From: Bradyrhizobium sp. B097
GTDB taxonomy: Bacteria; Pseudomonadota; Alphaproteobacteria; Rhizobiales; Xanthobacteraceae
Reading direction: 5' to 3'
Assembly (NCBI RefSeq): GCF_038957035.1
Contig: NZ_CP152412.1
Coordinates: forward strand, 6,692,501-6,756,500
Length of the DNA: 64,000 bases
Shown here in pieces: positions 26,456 to 33,657 of this stretch (position 1 is the stretch's first letter; each line of letters starts with the position of its first letter). The position numbers and the translations under genes were made by a program. The notes beneath the pieces are model-generated. The model made no database searches. It was not told the origin of the DNA and worked only from the letters and a program-made list of their open reading frames with translations.

Positions 26456-27204
26456 TTAACGCCGCACAGGATCACGCCGCCTCGAAATTGCTAATATGAA
26501 GTTATCCTGCAGAAAAACTGAACTTAAGCCACCATCAAGCCGGTATCGTTGCTCGAAGGCACTTCCGCGCGAGTTGATCGCAGTCCTTCGAAACACACGC
26601 GTGTCACCGCGCCGACCAATGACGCGGACGCCCTCGGCGGCGTTGACCGCGATCAGGTCCAGCGAGATGCCATAGGCCAGCATGACTTGCAGCATGGCGA
26701 TGATCTTGCGGGTGGTGGCGACCGACAATCCGGCTTCGCGGAGGTCGTCGCGGAATTTTGTGACCATGCCGACGGTGAGTTGCGAGAGCTTGCGAAGCCC
26801 GAGGCCTTTCTCGAAAGCCTGAAACTGGTGGTGTGGCTTGGTGTGCTTCTGGGCGTGCCAGTCGGCGTTTGGACAGATATAGTTGCGGACATAGCCTTCA
26901 TAGACCTGAAAGTTACGGCGCGTCATGCGCTCGCCGCGCTCCATGCGGGCGCGGCAATGGTCGAGGAACACTTCGGCCAACTCGGCAACGAGGACCTTGT
27001 CCGCTTCGGGCCGGTAGGTCCCGGTGCGAAGCTGGCTTTCGGTTTCGATGCGAAAATCGTTGGCTTCGCCGCGCGTTTCGAACTGCTTACGCTGGCGCAC
27101 GCCTTGCGTGTCGAAATAATCGACGGTGAAGCCGCTGCGGGCTTCGCCTTTCGATGTTTTCCAGGTGCGTTTGCGAATAGCCGAAACGCTGGTTGAGGGG
27201 GCAT
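26456..27204 (-). pseudogene. Tyrosine recombinase, N-terminal half only
   Basis: This minus-strand frame encodes the arm-binding and core-binding domains of a phage-type integrase: AIRKRTWKTSKGEARSGFTV, QRKQFETRGEANDF, then TRRNFQVYEGYVRNYICPN and LSQLTVGMVTKFRDDLREAG to AAEGVRVIGRRG. Family resemblance ends near 26607 and the frame runs about 50 codons into flanking DNA. The catalytic half lies at 31419-32117. At the 5' end the ATG at 27204 is out of frame with the rest by one base in a run of five Cs; six Cs would restore MPPSTSVSAIRK. The protein made here would have no catalytic residues. Confidence 0.8.
26602..26609. repeat. Candidate left attachment core
   Basis: TGTCACCG marks where the integrase N-half stops resembling its family. 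The matching word TGTTACCG is at 32099-32106 at the other end. On the minus strand both read CGGTnACA and both are in the integrase frame at GGT. It is short and has one mismatch, so it is suggestive only. Confidence 0.4.
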
Positions 27205-27225
27205 GCGCTCTGCCGAAGGTGAAAC

Positions 27226-27604
27226 GTGGGAAGACCGAGCAAGAAAATCAGGCGCGACCAGCAGCTCAATCTGAGCCTAACGGAGGCCGAATACATTGAC
27301 GCGTACTGGAAAGCGCGCCGTGCCGGCATGCGCCTCGTGGATTACGGGCGTTGGCGGCTCTTGGGCGGCAAGGATCAGCCCTCTACCCCGTCGAAGGTTG
27401 GACCAACCCTTGACCCATTGCTCTATACCGAGCTCAAGCGGTCGGGGAACAATCTCAACAAGCTCGTTCGCATTTGCCACGCGACGGACGGGGCGCGGGC
27501 CGCCGGCCAGCCTAGAGGCGCTCCTCGAGCGGCTCCGCTCGCTTATCCCCCCGCCTTGGGAAGGCCCGGGTTTGGACGCTTTGTCGCAGATGTCTGACGG
27601 TTGA
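27226..27604 (+). pseudogene. MobC-like relaxosome protein with a frameshift
   Basis: The first 85 residues match plasmid mobilisation proteins of the MobC kind: a basic ribbon-helix-helix start (RRDQQLNLSLTEAEYIDAYW, GMRLVDYGRWRLLG) and the conserved end motif LKRSGNNLNKLVRICHAT. The expected continuation GRGPPASLEALLERLRSLI is in the next frame from about 27485 to 27604, so a frameshift cuts the C-terminal helix. The in-frame product ends at 27597 with an unrelated tail. It is divergent from the integrase N-half, with about 20 bp between them. No relaxase gene is present, so mobilisation would need help in trans. Confidence 0.65.
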
Positions 27605-27649
27605 CAGATTCGTGACGGCGTTGCTGCGCCGCAGCTAGAAGGTGTCCAA

Positions 27650-28333
27650 ATGCTCCTCCCCGATACACCGCTCGGAGGCCTGTACGCCCGGCTATCGGCG
27701 TGGATGGCGCTTGACGAATTTGAAAAAGCGCTGGCGTCGTATTTCGACGGCCCACGGTCGGCGGCGGAGATCGCCGATTACCGCGCCAAGCGCGGCGCCT
27801 TGAAGAAGCTTCGCGACGAAGTCGTGCCGGTTCTCCACCATATTACGTACATCAAGGCGAAGGGCGAGATCCGGTTCGAGCTCAACAGCGATGTGCCGGA
27901 TTGCTGGCTGCGAGACAGCCCTGCCGCGGCGCCACAGGGGCTGGAGATCACCGTCGCACAATCCCGCGAGCAGCAACGGCTGGGCCGACTAATGAACGAG
28001 ACGAAGGGGATGGTCCCGGGGTATTTGGGATTGCCCGATGACGCATCAGAAGCGCTTTATAAGAAACGGCTGGAGCGGGGCCGCGTCATGTATAGCTCGG
28101 ATGGCGCGCTGGCGACGATCGGCAACGGCATCAAGGCATGCCTCGCCAAGAAAAATCATCCCAAATATGCCGGCCATGATCTCCTGATCGAAGCGCCGCT
28201 GCACAGCTTGCCTCGGGAGCGCTGGAGCCGCATCCATGATGAGTTGCGTGCCGCCGTCAGCGCATTGCCGTTCCGCGAAATCCACGTCATCGGCGATCAG
28301 GATCGCCAGCCTTTCGGCTTTCGCATCAAGTAA
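27650..28333 (+). CDS. Protein of unknown function in the mobile element
   Basis: A 227-aa soluble protein that I do not recognise. It has a mixed helical/charged composition (DYRAKRGALKKLRDEVVPVL, ITYIKAKGEIRFELNSDVPD) and no signal peptide or membrane segment. A second ATG at 27704 (MALDEFEKALASYF) is a possible start. It lies downstream of the MobC-like gene on the same strand and converges with the next gene after 24 bp. Confidence 0.6.
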   Translation: MLLPDTPLGGLYARLSAWMALDEFEKALASYFDGPRSAAEIADYRAKRGALKKLRDEVVPVLHHITYIKAKGEIRFELNSDVPDCWLRDSPAAAPQGLEITVAQSREQQRLGRLMNETKGMVPGYLGLPDDASEALYKKRLERGRVMYSSDGALATIGNGIKACLAKKNHPKYAGHDLLIEAPLHSLPRERWSRIHDELRAAVSALPFREIHVIGDQDRQPFGFRIK

Positions 28334-28357
28334 CGCAAGCACGCACGAGCTTCGTCA

Positions 28358-29131
28358 TCAGCTGCGCGGCTTTGCCAACTCGTCGAGCATCTTACGGGCA
28401 AGTTCGTCGACCGTATTGAAATCGGCCAGCATCTGCGCGTGAAACACGATGGGCTTGGCTTTCTCCTCGAATGAATGTTGCACCCACGGGCGGAAGCGCC
28501 CGAGTTTCATTTGCTCGCCGGCGAGGCGGTCGTATTCGGCAAAATCATGCTTCTTCGCGGCCTCGGTCATCTTGGCCTCGAATTCCCGATAGGCCGCATG
28601 GTCTTTTTCTTCGATGACGTAAGGCGGGATGTAGAGGGGAATCCGGTGGGCGAGCGCGTGGCGAAGGTCGGCGAGATGCTCGAACCACTTATCGAGCGTG
28701 GCGAGGTAATCCTGAAATTCCTGCGACAGCGTAGCGCGAACGCTGGTGTTCTTCGGGCCGAGCCCGATATGACCGTCCGGGATCGGCGTGCCGTCCTGAC
28801 GTTTTTGCCCGGCCTGGTGCATCCAGACCCATGCTAAATTGTCGACCGCGCCAAACACGTTGAACACGAAACTCTGCACGTTGATCGTTGCGTCGGATAA
28901 TTCGTCCCGCGACGGCAATTCGGCCCGTTCGGGTGGGATTTTGTCAAACACGTTGATAATGCAGCGGGCGAGGACTTTGAGGCGGCGCGGCACGCCTTGC
29001 CGTGCAAATTCCATCGCCCGGGGGTTCGACAAGGTAAGCGTGATGTACTTCTCCAGAAGATGGCCAAGCTTGCCGTTGAGCGCGGCGTAGTCGTCGGCCA
29101 GCATCTTCAGGGCGTTTTCGGAGTAATACAT
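28358..29131 (-). CDS. Helical protein of unknown function with a HEPN-like RxxxxH motif
   Basis: A 257-aa mostly helical protein. I do not recognise the family. The segment LADLRHALAHRIPLYIPPYV contains Arg-x4-His (RHALAH), the pattern of HEPN-domain RNases, after a long helical region (NVQSFVFNVFGAVDNLAWVW). HEPN proteins are common in defence and toxin systems, which would suit the AbiE neighbour, but this rests on one short motif. The start at 29131 (MYYSENALKMLADD) is chosen because the longer frame runs back through a terminator and the ParB fragment. It is followed by a converging gene. Confidence 0.6.
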   Translation of the reverse strand: MYYSENALKMLADDYAALNGKLGHLLEKYITLTLSNPRAMEFARQGVPRRLKVLARCIINVFDKIPPERAELPSRDELSDATINVQSFVFNVFGAVDNLAWVWMHQAGQKRQDGTPIPDGHIGLGPKNTSVRATLSQEFQDYLATLDKWFEHLADLRHALAHRIPLYIPPYVIEEKDHAAYREFEAKMTEAAKKHDFAEYDRLAGEQMKLGRFRPWVQHSFEEKAKPIVFHAQMLADFNTVDELARKMLDELAKPRS

Positions 29132-29206
29132 GGGGGTGCCTCGGCGGGGTCCATTTCTATGTCGGCGACAATACCTCGCGATGCAAGTCGGGGTTGTAAA
29201 AAAGAA

Positions 29207-29241
29207 CCGAAGCCGCCCGGGTTGGGCGGCTTCGGCTTTTT
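29207..29241. terminator. Bidirectional intrinsic terminator
   Basis: CCGAAGCCGCCC and GGGCGGCTTCGG form a perfect 12-bp stem with a 5-base loop (29207-29235). T-runs follow on both strands: CTTTTT on the plus side and TTCTTTTTT on the minus side. It ends the ParB-like fragment on the minus strand and isolates the downstream unknown gene. Confidence 0.9.
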
Positions 29242-29244
29242 CTG

Positions 29245-29388
29245 CTATTCGGCGGCGACCGCCAAAGGTGGCAGCCGCAGCACGGGAGGGAGCCAGCCCG
29301 AGCCCTTGAGGCGCATGGCAGCGGCTTCGGCCATGGCGGGTTTCTTTAGCTTGACGAGGTTGGCCGCGCTCGCCGCCGGTTGATGATC
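29245..29388 (-). pseudogene. C-terminal tail of a ParB-like protein
   Basis: The minus strand reads AANLVKLKKPAMAEAAAMRL and KGSGWLPPVLRL, ending in a stop at 29245. This resembles the conserved C-terminus of plasmid-type ParB/RepB proteins (LKK.xMAxxAE...GTGWLP.xLR). No start or N-terminal part is found upstream, so only the last 45 or so codons survive, still followed by a strong terminator. It suggests the element once carried a partition or replication gene. Confidence 0.55.
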
Positions 29389-29597
29389 TCACCATGCGGT
29401 GAGCCCAAGAGCTCGACGTTGGTTAACCTACGGGGACCAATTAAGCTGTTGATCTCGCGAGTGTTTGAGGACCGGCTTCCAGCACAAACGTCAAGCACGC
29501 CATCGTGCAATATTGCTCAATGCAGCTACGGCGATAGTCCCTTGCGACTCTACGTGGGGGATACACCCCGACATATAGTTGCTCATCCGATCTTCGC

Positions 29598-30665
29598 CTA
29601 GCGATAATCGCAGTGATGGCGATCATCGGCATGCCGATGATCGGCCAGCAGGTGCTGGTGCTGCGGGTGTTGGTGATGCCGCCGGTGCCGATGATGATGA
29701 TGATCTTGATGCCGATTGTGCTGCTGGTGCTGCTGCTGGTGATCATGATGATCATCGGCATGATCATCATGGTCATCCCGGCTAGGTCGCCTTGTCCCCG
29801 TCTTCAAGGCGAGGGCTTCTTTAGCTCGCGGCATCAGGAATTCCGCAAGCGTTTTCGCCACATCCGTCAGCAGGCCGGGGTCAACCGCAACCTGCTTGGT
29901 GAACGCCGCCCACTGATCCTTCTTGCCGGCGTCCTCGGTAAAGGCCGGGGTGAACGCATCCGGCAGCGCGGTCGGAATCTCGGTCTTGCGGCGCGCGAAG
30001 GTCGCCTTGATGGCGCGTGCTAGAGTATCGCCCTCGAACTTGTAGGAGCGGATCAGGACCCAGACGTCGTAGAAGTCCTTCAGGCGTGTGTTGGCGAGGC
30101 CGAGCGCAACCATCGCCTGGAATTTCTCGGCGATGACGGTCTCGCGCGGATAGGAGCGCAGCTTCGGCGCCGGGAAATCCAGCAGCACCGGAAGGTCCGT
30201 TTCCTGCACGCCGGGCTCGATGGCGTCGCCGAACGCGATATCGATCACGACGCGGACGCGGGCGTTATCGACGGTGGCATTGCCTTTGATCCGGACGCCG
30301 CCATATTCGTTTTCATCGCGGATGCGGTCGACGGTGAAGCTGGCCGGGTCGAAGATGACGCCGTCGGCGGCATCGACGGCGGCGATCTCCTTGAATATCA
30401 CCAACAGCGCGTCGGGGTCGGGATCGCCCGAGCCGAGAAGGTCGAGGTCGCGCGTCGGCCGGAATTGGTTGTCGACTCAGGTCGCGAGCAGCATCGCGCC
30501 TTTGAGCACGAAGCGGTTGCGGTAATCCGTCGAGCCGAGGCGATAGAGCAGCCGTTCCAGCACGTAGCGGGTGAGGAGAAGCTCGAAGGGCTGGTTGCGC
30601 TCCTTGGAGAGCGTGAGCAATCGCGCGCGAACCGAGGCCGCAACATTCTTGGGTGGGTTAGCCAT
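29598..30665 (-). pseudogene. AbiEii-type nucleotidyltransferase toxin with a nonsense codon and an Asp/His-rich tail
   Basis: From 30665 the frame reads the AbiEii N-terminus (NPPKNVAASVRARLLTLSKE, NRFVLKGAMLLAT), then TGA at 30479-30477, then VDNQFRPTRDLDLLGSGDPD and the rest of the toxin to TLAEFLMPRAKEALALK. The stop falls inside the nucleotidyltransferase motif (KGAM...RDLD), where relatives have Trp; TGG to TGA explains it. A restart after the stop would lose the motif. The last 64 codons (29598-29789) form a low-complexity Asp/His/Gln tract absent from normal AbiEii proteins. The start overlaps the antitoxin gene by 8 bp. Confidence 0.8.
29620..29643. repeat. 24-bp perfect palindrome in a trinucleotide-rich tract
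   Basis: The palindrome has the 12-base half CGATCATCGGCA followed at once by its complement. Around it, 29600-29790 is rich in GAT, GGT and GCT triplets, open in nearly all frames. A second inverted repeat with 11-bp arms (CATGATGATCA at 29744-29754 and its complement at 29761-29771) shares the core ATCATCGGCATG. It may be a repeat expansion or a site bound by a protein. Confidence 0.75.
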
Positions 30666-31302
30666 TGGCGGTCATCGCGTCCATATAAGGTTGCATGGCT
30701 TTCCAGACCCCGGCCTTGCGCGCAAAATCCGCGATCTCAGACGGCTTGGCCTTGCGGGTTCGCAGGGCCTCACGCAGACCTTCGAGCGCGAGGTTGAGGC
30801 CGGTGCTGTGACGATAGCGTGTCCCGGCGCTCCGCCGGTAGCGAAAAAGATCGACGACAGTCTTGGCGGGGCTGAAGATCTTCACCGGGCAACCTTCGAT
30901 GGTGTGGGTCTCGACGCCCTCCTGAAGCCGCTCCGGGCTGAAGTGCACGAACTGCATGGGCGGGTTGGTTGAAAGCGGTTGCCGGTCTTTGGGGCCGATG
31001 GCGAGCCAGACCATGGAGGGTATGGTGTCGGTCAGGTCATGAAAAGCGAGCGCCGAGGTCAGCGCGACAACCCCCTTGGGCACGCGCTTGGCAGCTTCGG
31101 CAAGGGAGTGGTGGGTGTCGATGGGAGCGTCGGGCAGTTGGTAGAGGCCGCGCCCGAGTTGGACGACGAGGCCTTTTTTCTTCATGCGCGCGATGGTCGC
31201 GGGCGTGACGCCCGCCGTGGCGAGCTCAGAAGGGCGCGCGATGCCGCGCTCCTTGAGGAGTTCGATGGCACGGTCTTGTTGGGTCGAGGCTGGCTTCGCC
31301 AT
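30658..31302 (-). CDS. abiEi: AbiEi-type antitoxin / transcriptional regulator
   Basis: A 214-aa AbiEi protein of type IV toxin-antitoxin systems. The N-terminal winged helix reads RAIELLKERGIARPSELATA and TPATIARMKKKGLVVQLGRG; the C-terminal domain includes HSLAEAAKRVPKGVVALTSA and GCPVKIFSPAKTVVDLFRYR. Known members repress their own promoter and counter the AbiEii toxin. The gene is intact and precedes the damaged toxin, overlapping it. Two inverted repeats in the 40 bp before its start are candidate autoregulatory sites. An intact antitoxin beside a disrupted toxin is what relaxed selection on the toxin would leave. Confidence 0.85.
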   Translation of the reverse strand: MAKPASTQQDRAIELLKERGIARPSELATAGVTPATIARMKKKGLVVQLGRGLYQLPDAPIDTHHSLAEAAKRVPKGVVALTSALAFHDLTDTIPSMVWLAIGPKDRQPLSTNPPMQFVHFSPERLQEGVETHTIEGCPVKIFSPAKTVVDLFRYRRSAGTRYRHSTGLNLALEGLREALRTRKAKPSEIADFARKAGVWKAMQPYMDAMTANG

Positions 31303-31310
31303 GGCTCATG

Positions 31311-31343
31311 ATCCGATTTGTCGGATATAAATGACTTATATCC
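31311..31343. promoter_or_regulatory. Two inverted repeats before the AbiE genes
   Basis: ATCCGA-tttg-TCGGAT (31311-31326) and GGATATAA-atgac-TTATATCC (31323-31343) overlap by four bases, 9-41 bp upstream of the antitoxin start. AbiEi proteins are known to bind inverted repeats in their own promoter, so these are the likely operators. Confidence 0.65.
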
Positions 31344-31418
31344 AGCATTTCATATCATATGGAACTGCCGCTAACAACACGTCAATTTCAAAACAACCCA
31401 TTGATAAACATAGGTATC

Positions 31419-32117
31419 TTACGGAATAAAATCGGAACCCTTACGACCAAGCGGACGGGTGCCGATGGGCGGCGTTGGCCCGGCTATATCAGCCGCGATC
31501 GCGTCCATGGCCGCGGCATGGCTATCTGACCGGAACAGGTGCCCGTAGCGATCCGTAGTGACTTGCAGGCTGGAATGGCCCGCGAAGGTCTGCACCGCCT
31601 TGGGCGGAAGCCCGGCTTCGATCCAGCACGAAATCGCAAAATGCCGGAGCGCGTGCCAGTTGAAGGTCTCGAACGGCTCGTTGCGTCGCTGCTCCTGCCA
31701 GAGCTTGGCAAGCCGGACGAAGAGCGGCTGGAAGTAACGCTTCACGAGATTTTCGTGGTTCTTGTAGGTGCCTTCGCGGTTCGGAAAGATGAGATCGTCC
31801 TTGCCCGGAAAACGCGTCTTGCCGCGCCCCTCGCGCAGCAGGACCAACATCCCCTCCCCGAGCGGAATGGTTCGCAAGCCCGCAACCGTCTTGGGCACGT
31901 CCTCGACACCATAGGGATCGACGCGGCTTTCGATGTTGAGCTCGCACCGTTCGAAATCAACATGCCTCCAGCGAAGGGCGTGAAGTTCTCCCGCGCGAAC
32001 GCCGGTTGCGGCGGCAAACATCAATTCGACCCGGAACGCGCCTTCGGCGAGCGCAATGAGCTGCCGCGTGATGTCCTTGCTCGGCGGCGTGATCCGCTTG
32101 TTACCGTCTGCGAGCAA
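31419..32117 (-). pseudogene. Tyrosine recombinase, C-terminal catalytic half
   Basis: This 232-residue frame holds the complete catalytic domain of a tyrosine recombinase: Arg in ATGVRAGELHALRW, Lys in VPKTVAGLRTIPLG, His-x-x-Arg in FNWHALRHFA, His in FAGHSSLQVT and the nucleophile Tyr in DRYGHLFRSD. It starts abruptly at GNKRITPPSKD, which in relatives follows the GRR sequence that ends the N-half at 26607. Upstream of 32117 the frame meets a stop. Joining the halves at the shared GGT gives VIGRRGNKRITPPSK in frame and an integrase of about 430 aa. Alone this half lacks the DNA-binding domains. Confidence 0.8.
32099..32106. repeat. Candidate right attachment core
   Basis: TGTTACCG at the point where the integrase C-half begins, matching TGTCACCG at the other end in 7 of 8 positions. 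See the integrase entries for the reading-frame argument. Confidence 0.4.
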
Positions 32118-32139
32118 CTCCGATATTGGCGAGACTTAG

Positions 32140-32598
32140 ATGACCGAATTCGATCAACTTGCTCGCGGTATGTTTAAGCGCGCTACATCCGACGACAGTC
32201 AGGAATATGGCAACTTCTTTCTTTCAAGACTGCTCGGATTCGAGTTCGAGTTTGGGAGTGGTTTATGCTCTGTTTGCTTTGAGGCCTCACGTCTGCTTCA
32301 GAACCCCCAAGGATCACTGCATGGCGGTATCCTGGCGCTAGCCATGGATATGTCTATGGGACACCGTATCCATCACGTCGCCGGTGTTGCAGCGACAGTT
32401 GAGCTGAAAGTCCAATATTTCGCGCCGATAACGAGCGGCATCGTCCGTTGTGAAGCTTCATTCCTTTCGCGGGGCCGAAAGATCTCACTTCTGGAGTCGC
32501 GCGCCTTGCGCGCCGATCGCGTGCTTGTTGCCCACGCTACTGCTACTTGGAAACAACGCACCCAGATCGACGTTTTCGCGCCCCATCCTAAGTTCTAG
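32140..32598 (+). CDS. Hotdog-fold acyl-CoA thioesterase (PaaI-like)
   Basis: A 152-aa hotdog protein. The active-site loop NPQGSLHGGILALAMDMSMG carries the HGG and downstream Asp of PaaI-type thioesterases; the strand VELKVQYFAPITSGIVRCE is also typical. It would hydrolyse an acyl-CoA, often to relieve CoA trapping in aromatic or fatty acid catabolism. It starts about 30 bp beyond the right end of the mobile element. Without the element it would be divergent from operon 1 with about 300 bp between, so it may have shared that promoter region. Confidence 0.82.
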   Translation: MTEFDQLARGMFKRATSDDSQEYGNFFLSRLLGFEFEFGSGLCSVCFEASRLLQNPQGSLHGGILALAMDMSMGHRIHHVAGVAATVELKVQYFAPITSGIVRCEASFLSRGRKISLLESRALRADRVLVAHATATWKQRTQIDVFAPHPKF

Positions 32599-32720
32599 GT
32601 GGGCGCGTTGCGCTACGTCCTAACCTGCAGCTTTTTCTCGCAGCTCAGGTTGTTGAGGATAGCGAAGTGCGCGACAATCCTCTGGAAGATTTGGGTAAGC
32701 GTCGGAGCGAGGGCAGACGC

Positions 32721-33634
32721 ATGTCAATTCGAGATCTGAAGACATTTCTCGCCGTCGTCGAGCACGGATCTTTCGCTGGTGCGGCGACGGCCGTTCGCCG
32801 ATCGCAATCCGCGATCACTGCCCAGATGAGGGCACTTGAGGAGGAAGTTGGATTTCCACTTTTCGACCGCTCGAAGCGACCGCCTTTGCTTAATGATGCG
32901 GGTCGCGCGTTCGCCTCCAAAGCCGCTCAAGCGGTACAAGGTTACGACAGCCTGTTTGAGGATCCCGCCTGATGTGATCGTCGAAGGACAACTGCGACTG
33001 GGCGGGGTGCCAGGCGTGATCACTGGGATCATGCCCCGAGCATTGCGCGCCTTGAGAACGAAATTTCCAAGCCTTCACATAAAGCTCATCACGGGGCTTT
33101 CCTCTGATCTTGTCGAATGCGTCCGGCGTGGGCTCGTAGATGCTGCTATTGTAAGCGACCTTCGACGTACCGGCGCCGATTTGCGCTGGTCGCCGTTCAT
33201 GCAAGAACCATTGTTGCTGATTGCTCCCGTAGACGCCGGCAACTGCCCAGCAGAAGAGCTGGTCACAAAGTATCCGTTTACCAGGTACAATCGGGATACC
33301 TGGGTGGGCCAACTCATCGAAAGATACCTGAAGCAGAAGCGGCTAAGAGTGAAGGAGGTAATGATTCTCGACACACTTGAGGCGATTACTCGGGGTCTCG
33401 ATCGTACCTCTTCGAAGCTTTGGTGATCCATTTGCTCTGCCAGTGAAGTGCATGAGCTTCTCAGGCGCACCCGTGTATCGGGCCCTTGGCCTCACACAAA
33501 AAGCGAGCGGCAGCAAATCGACGCTCACGCAGGCTCTACTGACTGAACTCAAGATGCTGGCGAGCTCGACATCGCCCATGTCTTCAACATCCCACCACTC
33601 GCCAAAGCCAGGCTCCCGACTTAGAACGCGCTGA
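32721..33634 (+). pseudogene. LysR-family regulator broken by two frameshifts
   Basis: Frame 1 gives the DNA-binding domain (MSIRDLKTFLAVVEHGSF, RRSQSAITAQMRALEEEVGF) up to GYDSLFEDPA and stops near 32970. The effector domain continues in a second frame (VIVEGQLRLGGVPGVITGIM to MILDTLEAITRG), and its end in a third (LGVSIVPLRSFGDPF, GLTQKASGSKS, LLTELKMLA). Two single-base changes explain this. The N-terminus closely resembles the intact LysR at 10579, so they may be relatives. It follows the thioesterase gene on the same strand. Confidence 0.85.
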
Positions 33635-33657
33635 GTTGCCTGCGTTCACCGGGCGGC

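Larger units (their letters stand above)
26602..32106. mobile_element. Small integrative/mobilisable element bounded by the two halves of its own integrase
   Basis: Between the promoter region of operon 1 and the thioesterase gene lies about 5.5 kb of foreign-looking content: integrase halves at both ends, a mobilisation protein, two unknown proteins, a ParB tail and an AbiE toxin-antitoxin pair. The integrase order is circularly permuted (C-terminal half at the high-coordinate end, N-terminal half at the low end, both minus strand). An insertion into a pre-existing integrase gene would give the opposite order. Ends are set at a short word shared by both junctions. Several cargo genes are damaged, so the element may no longer move. 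Confidence 0.6.

Noticed and set aside
26456..27204. Integrase halves as the result of a simple insertion into one integrase gene
   Set aside because: An insertion would leave the N-terminal half upstream of the catalytic half on the minus strand; the observed order is the reverse.
29598..29789. The triplet-rich tract as a CRISPR array
   Set aside because: There are no regularly spaced identical repeats with unique spacers; it is low-complexity DNA with palindromes.
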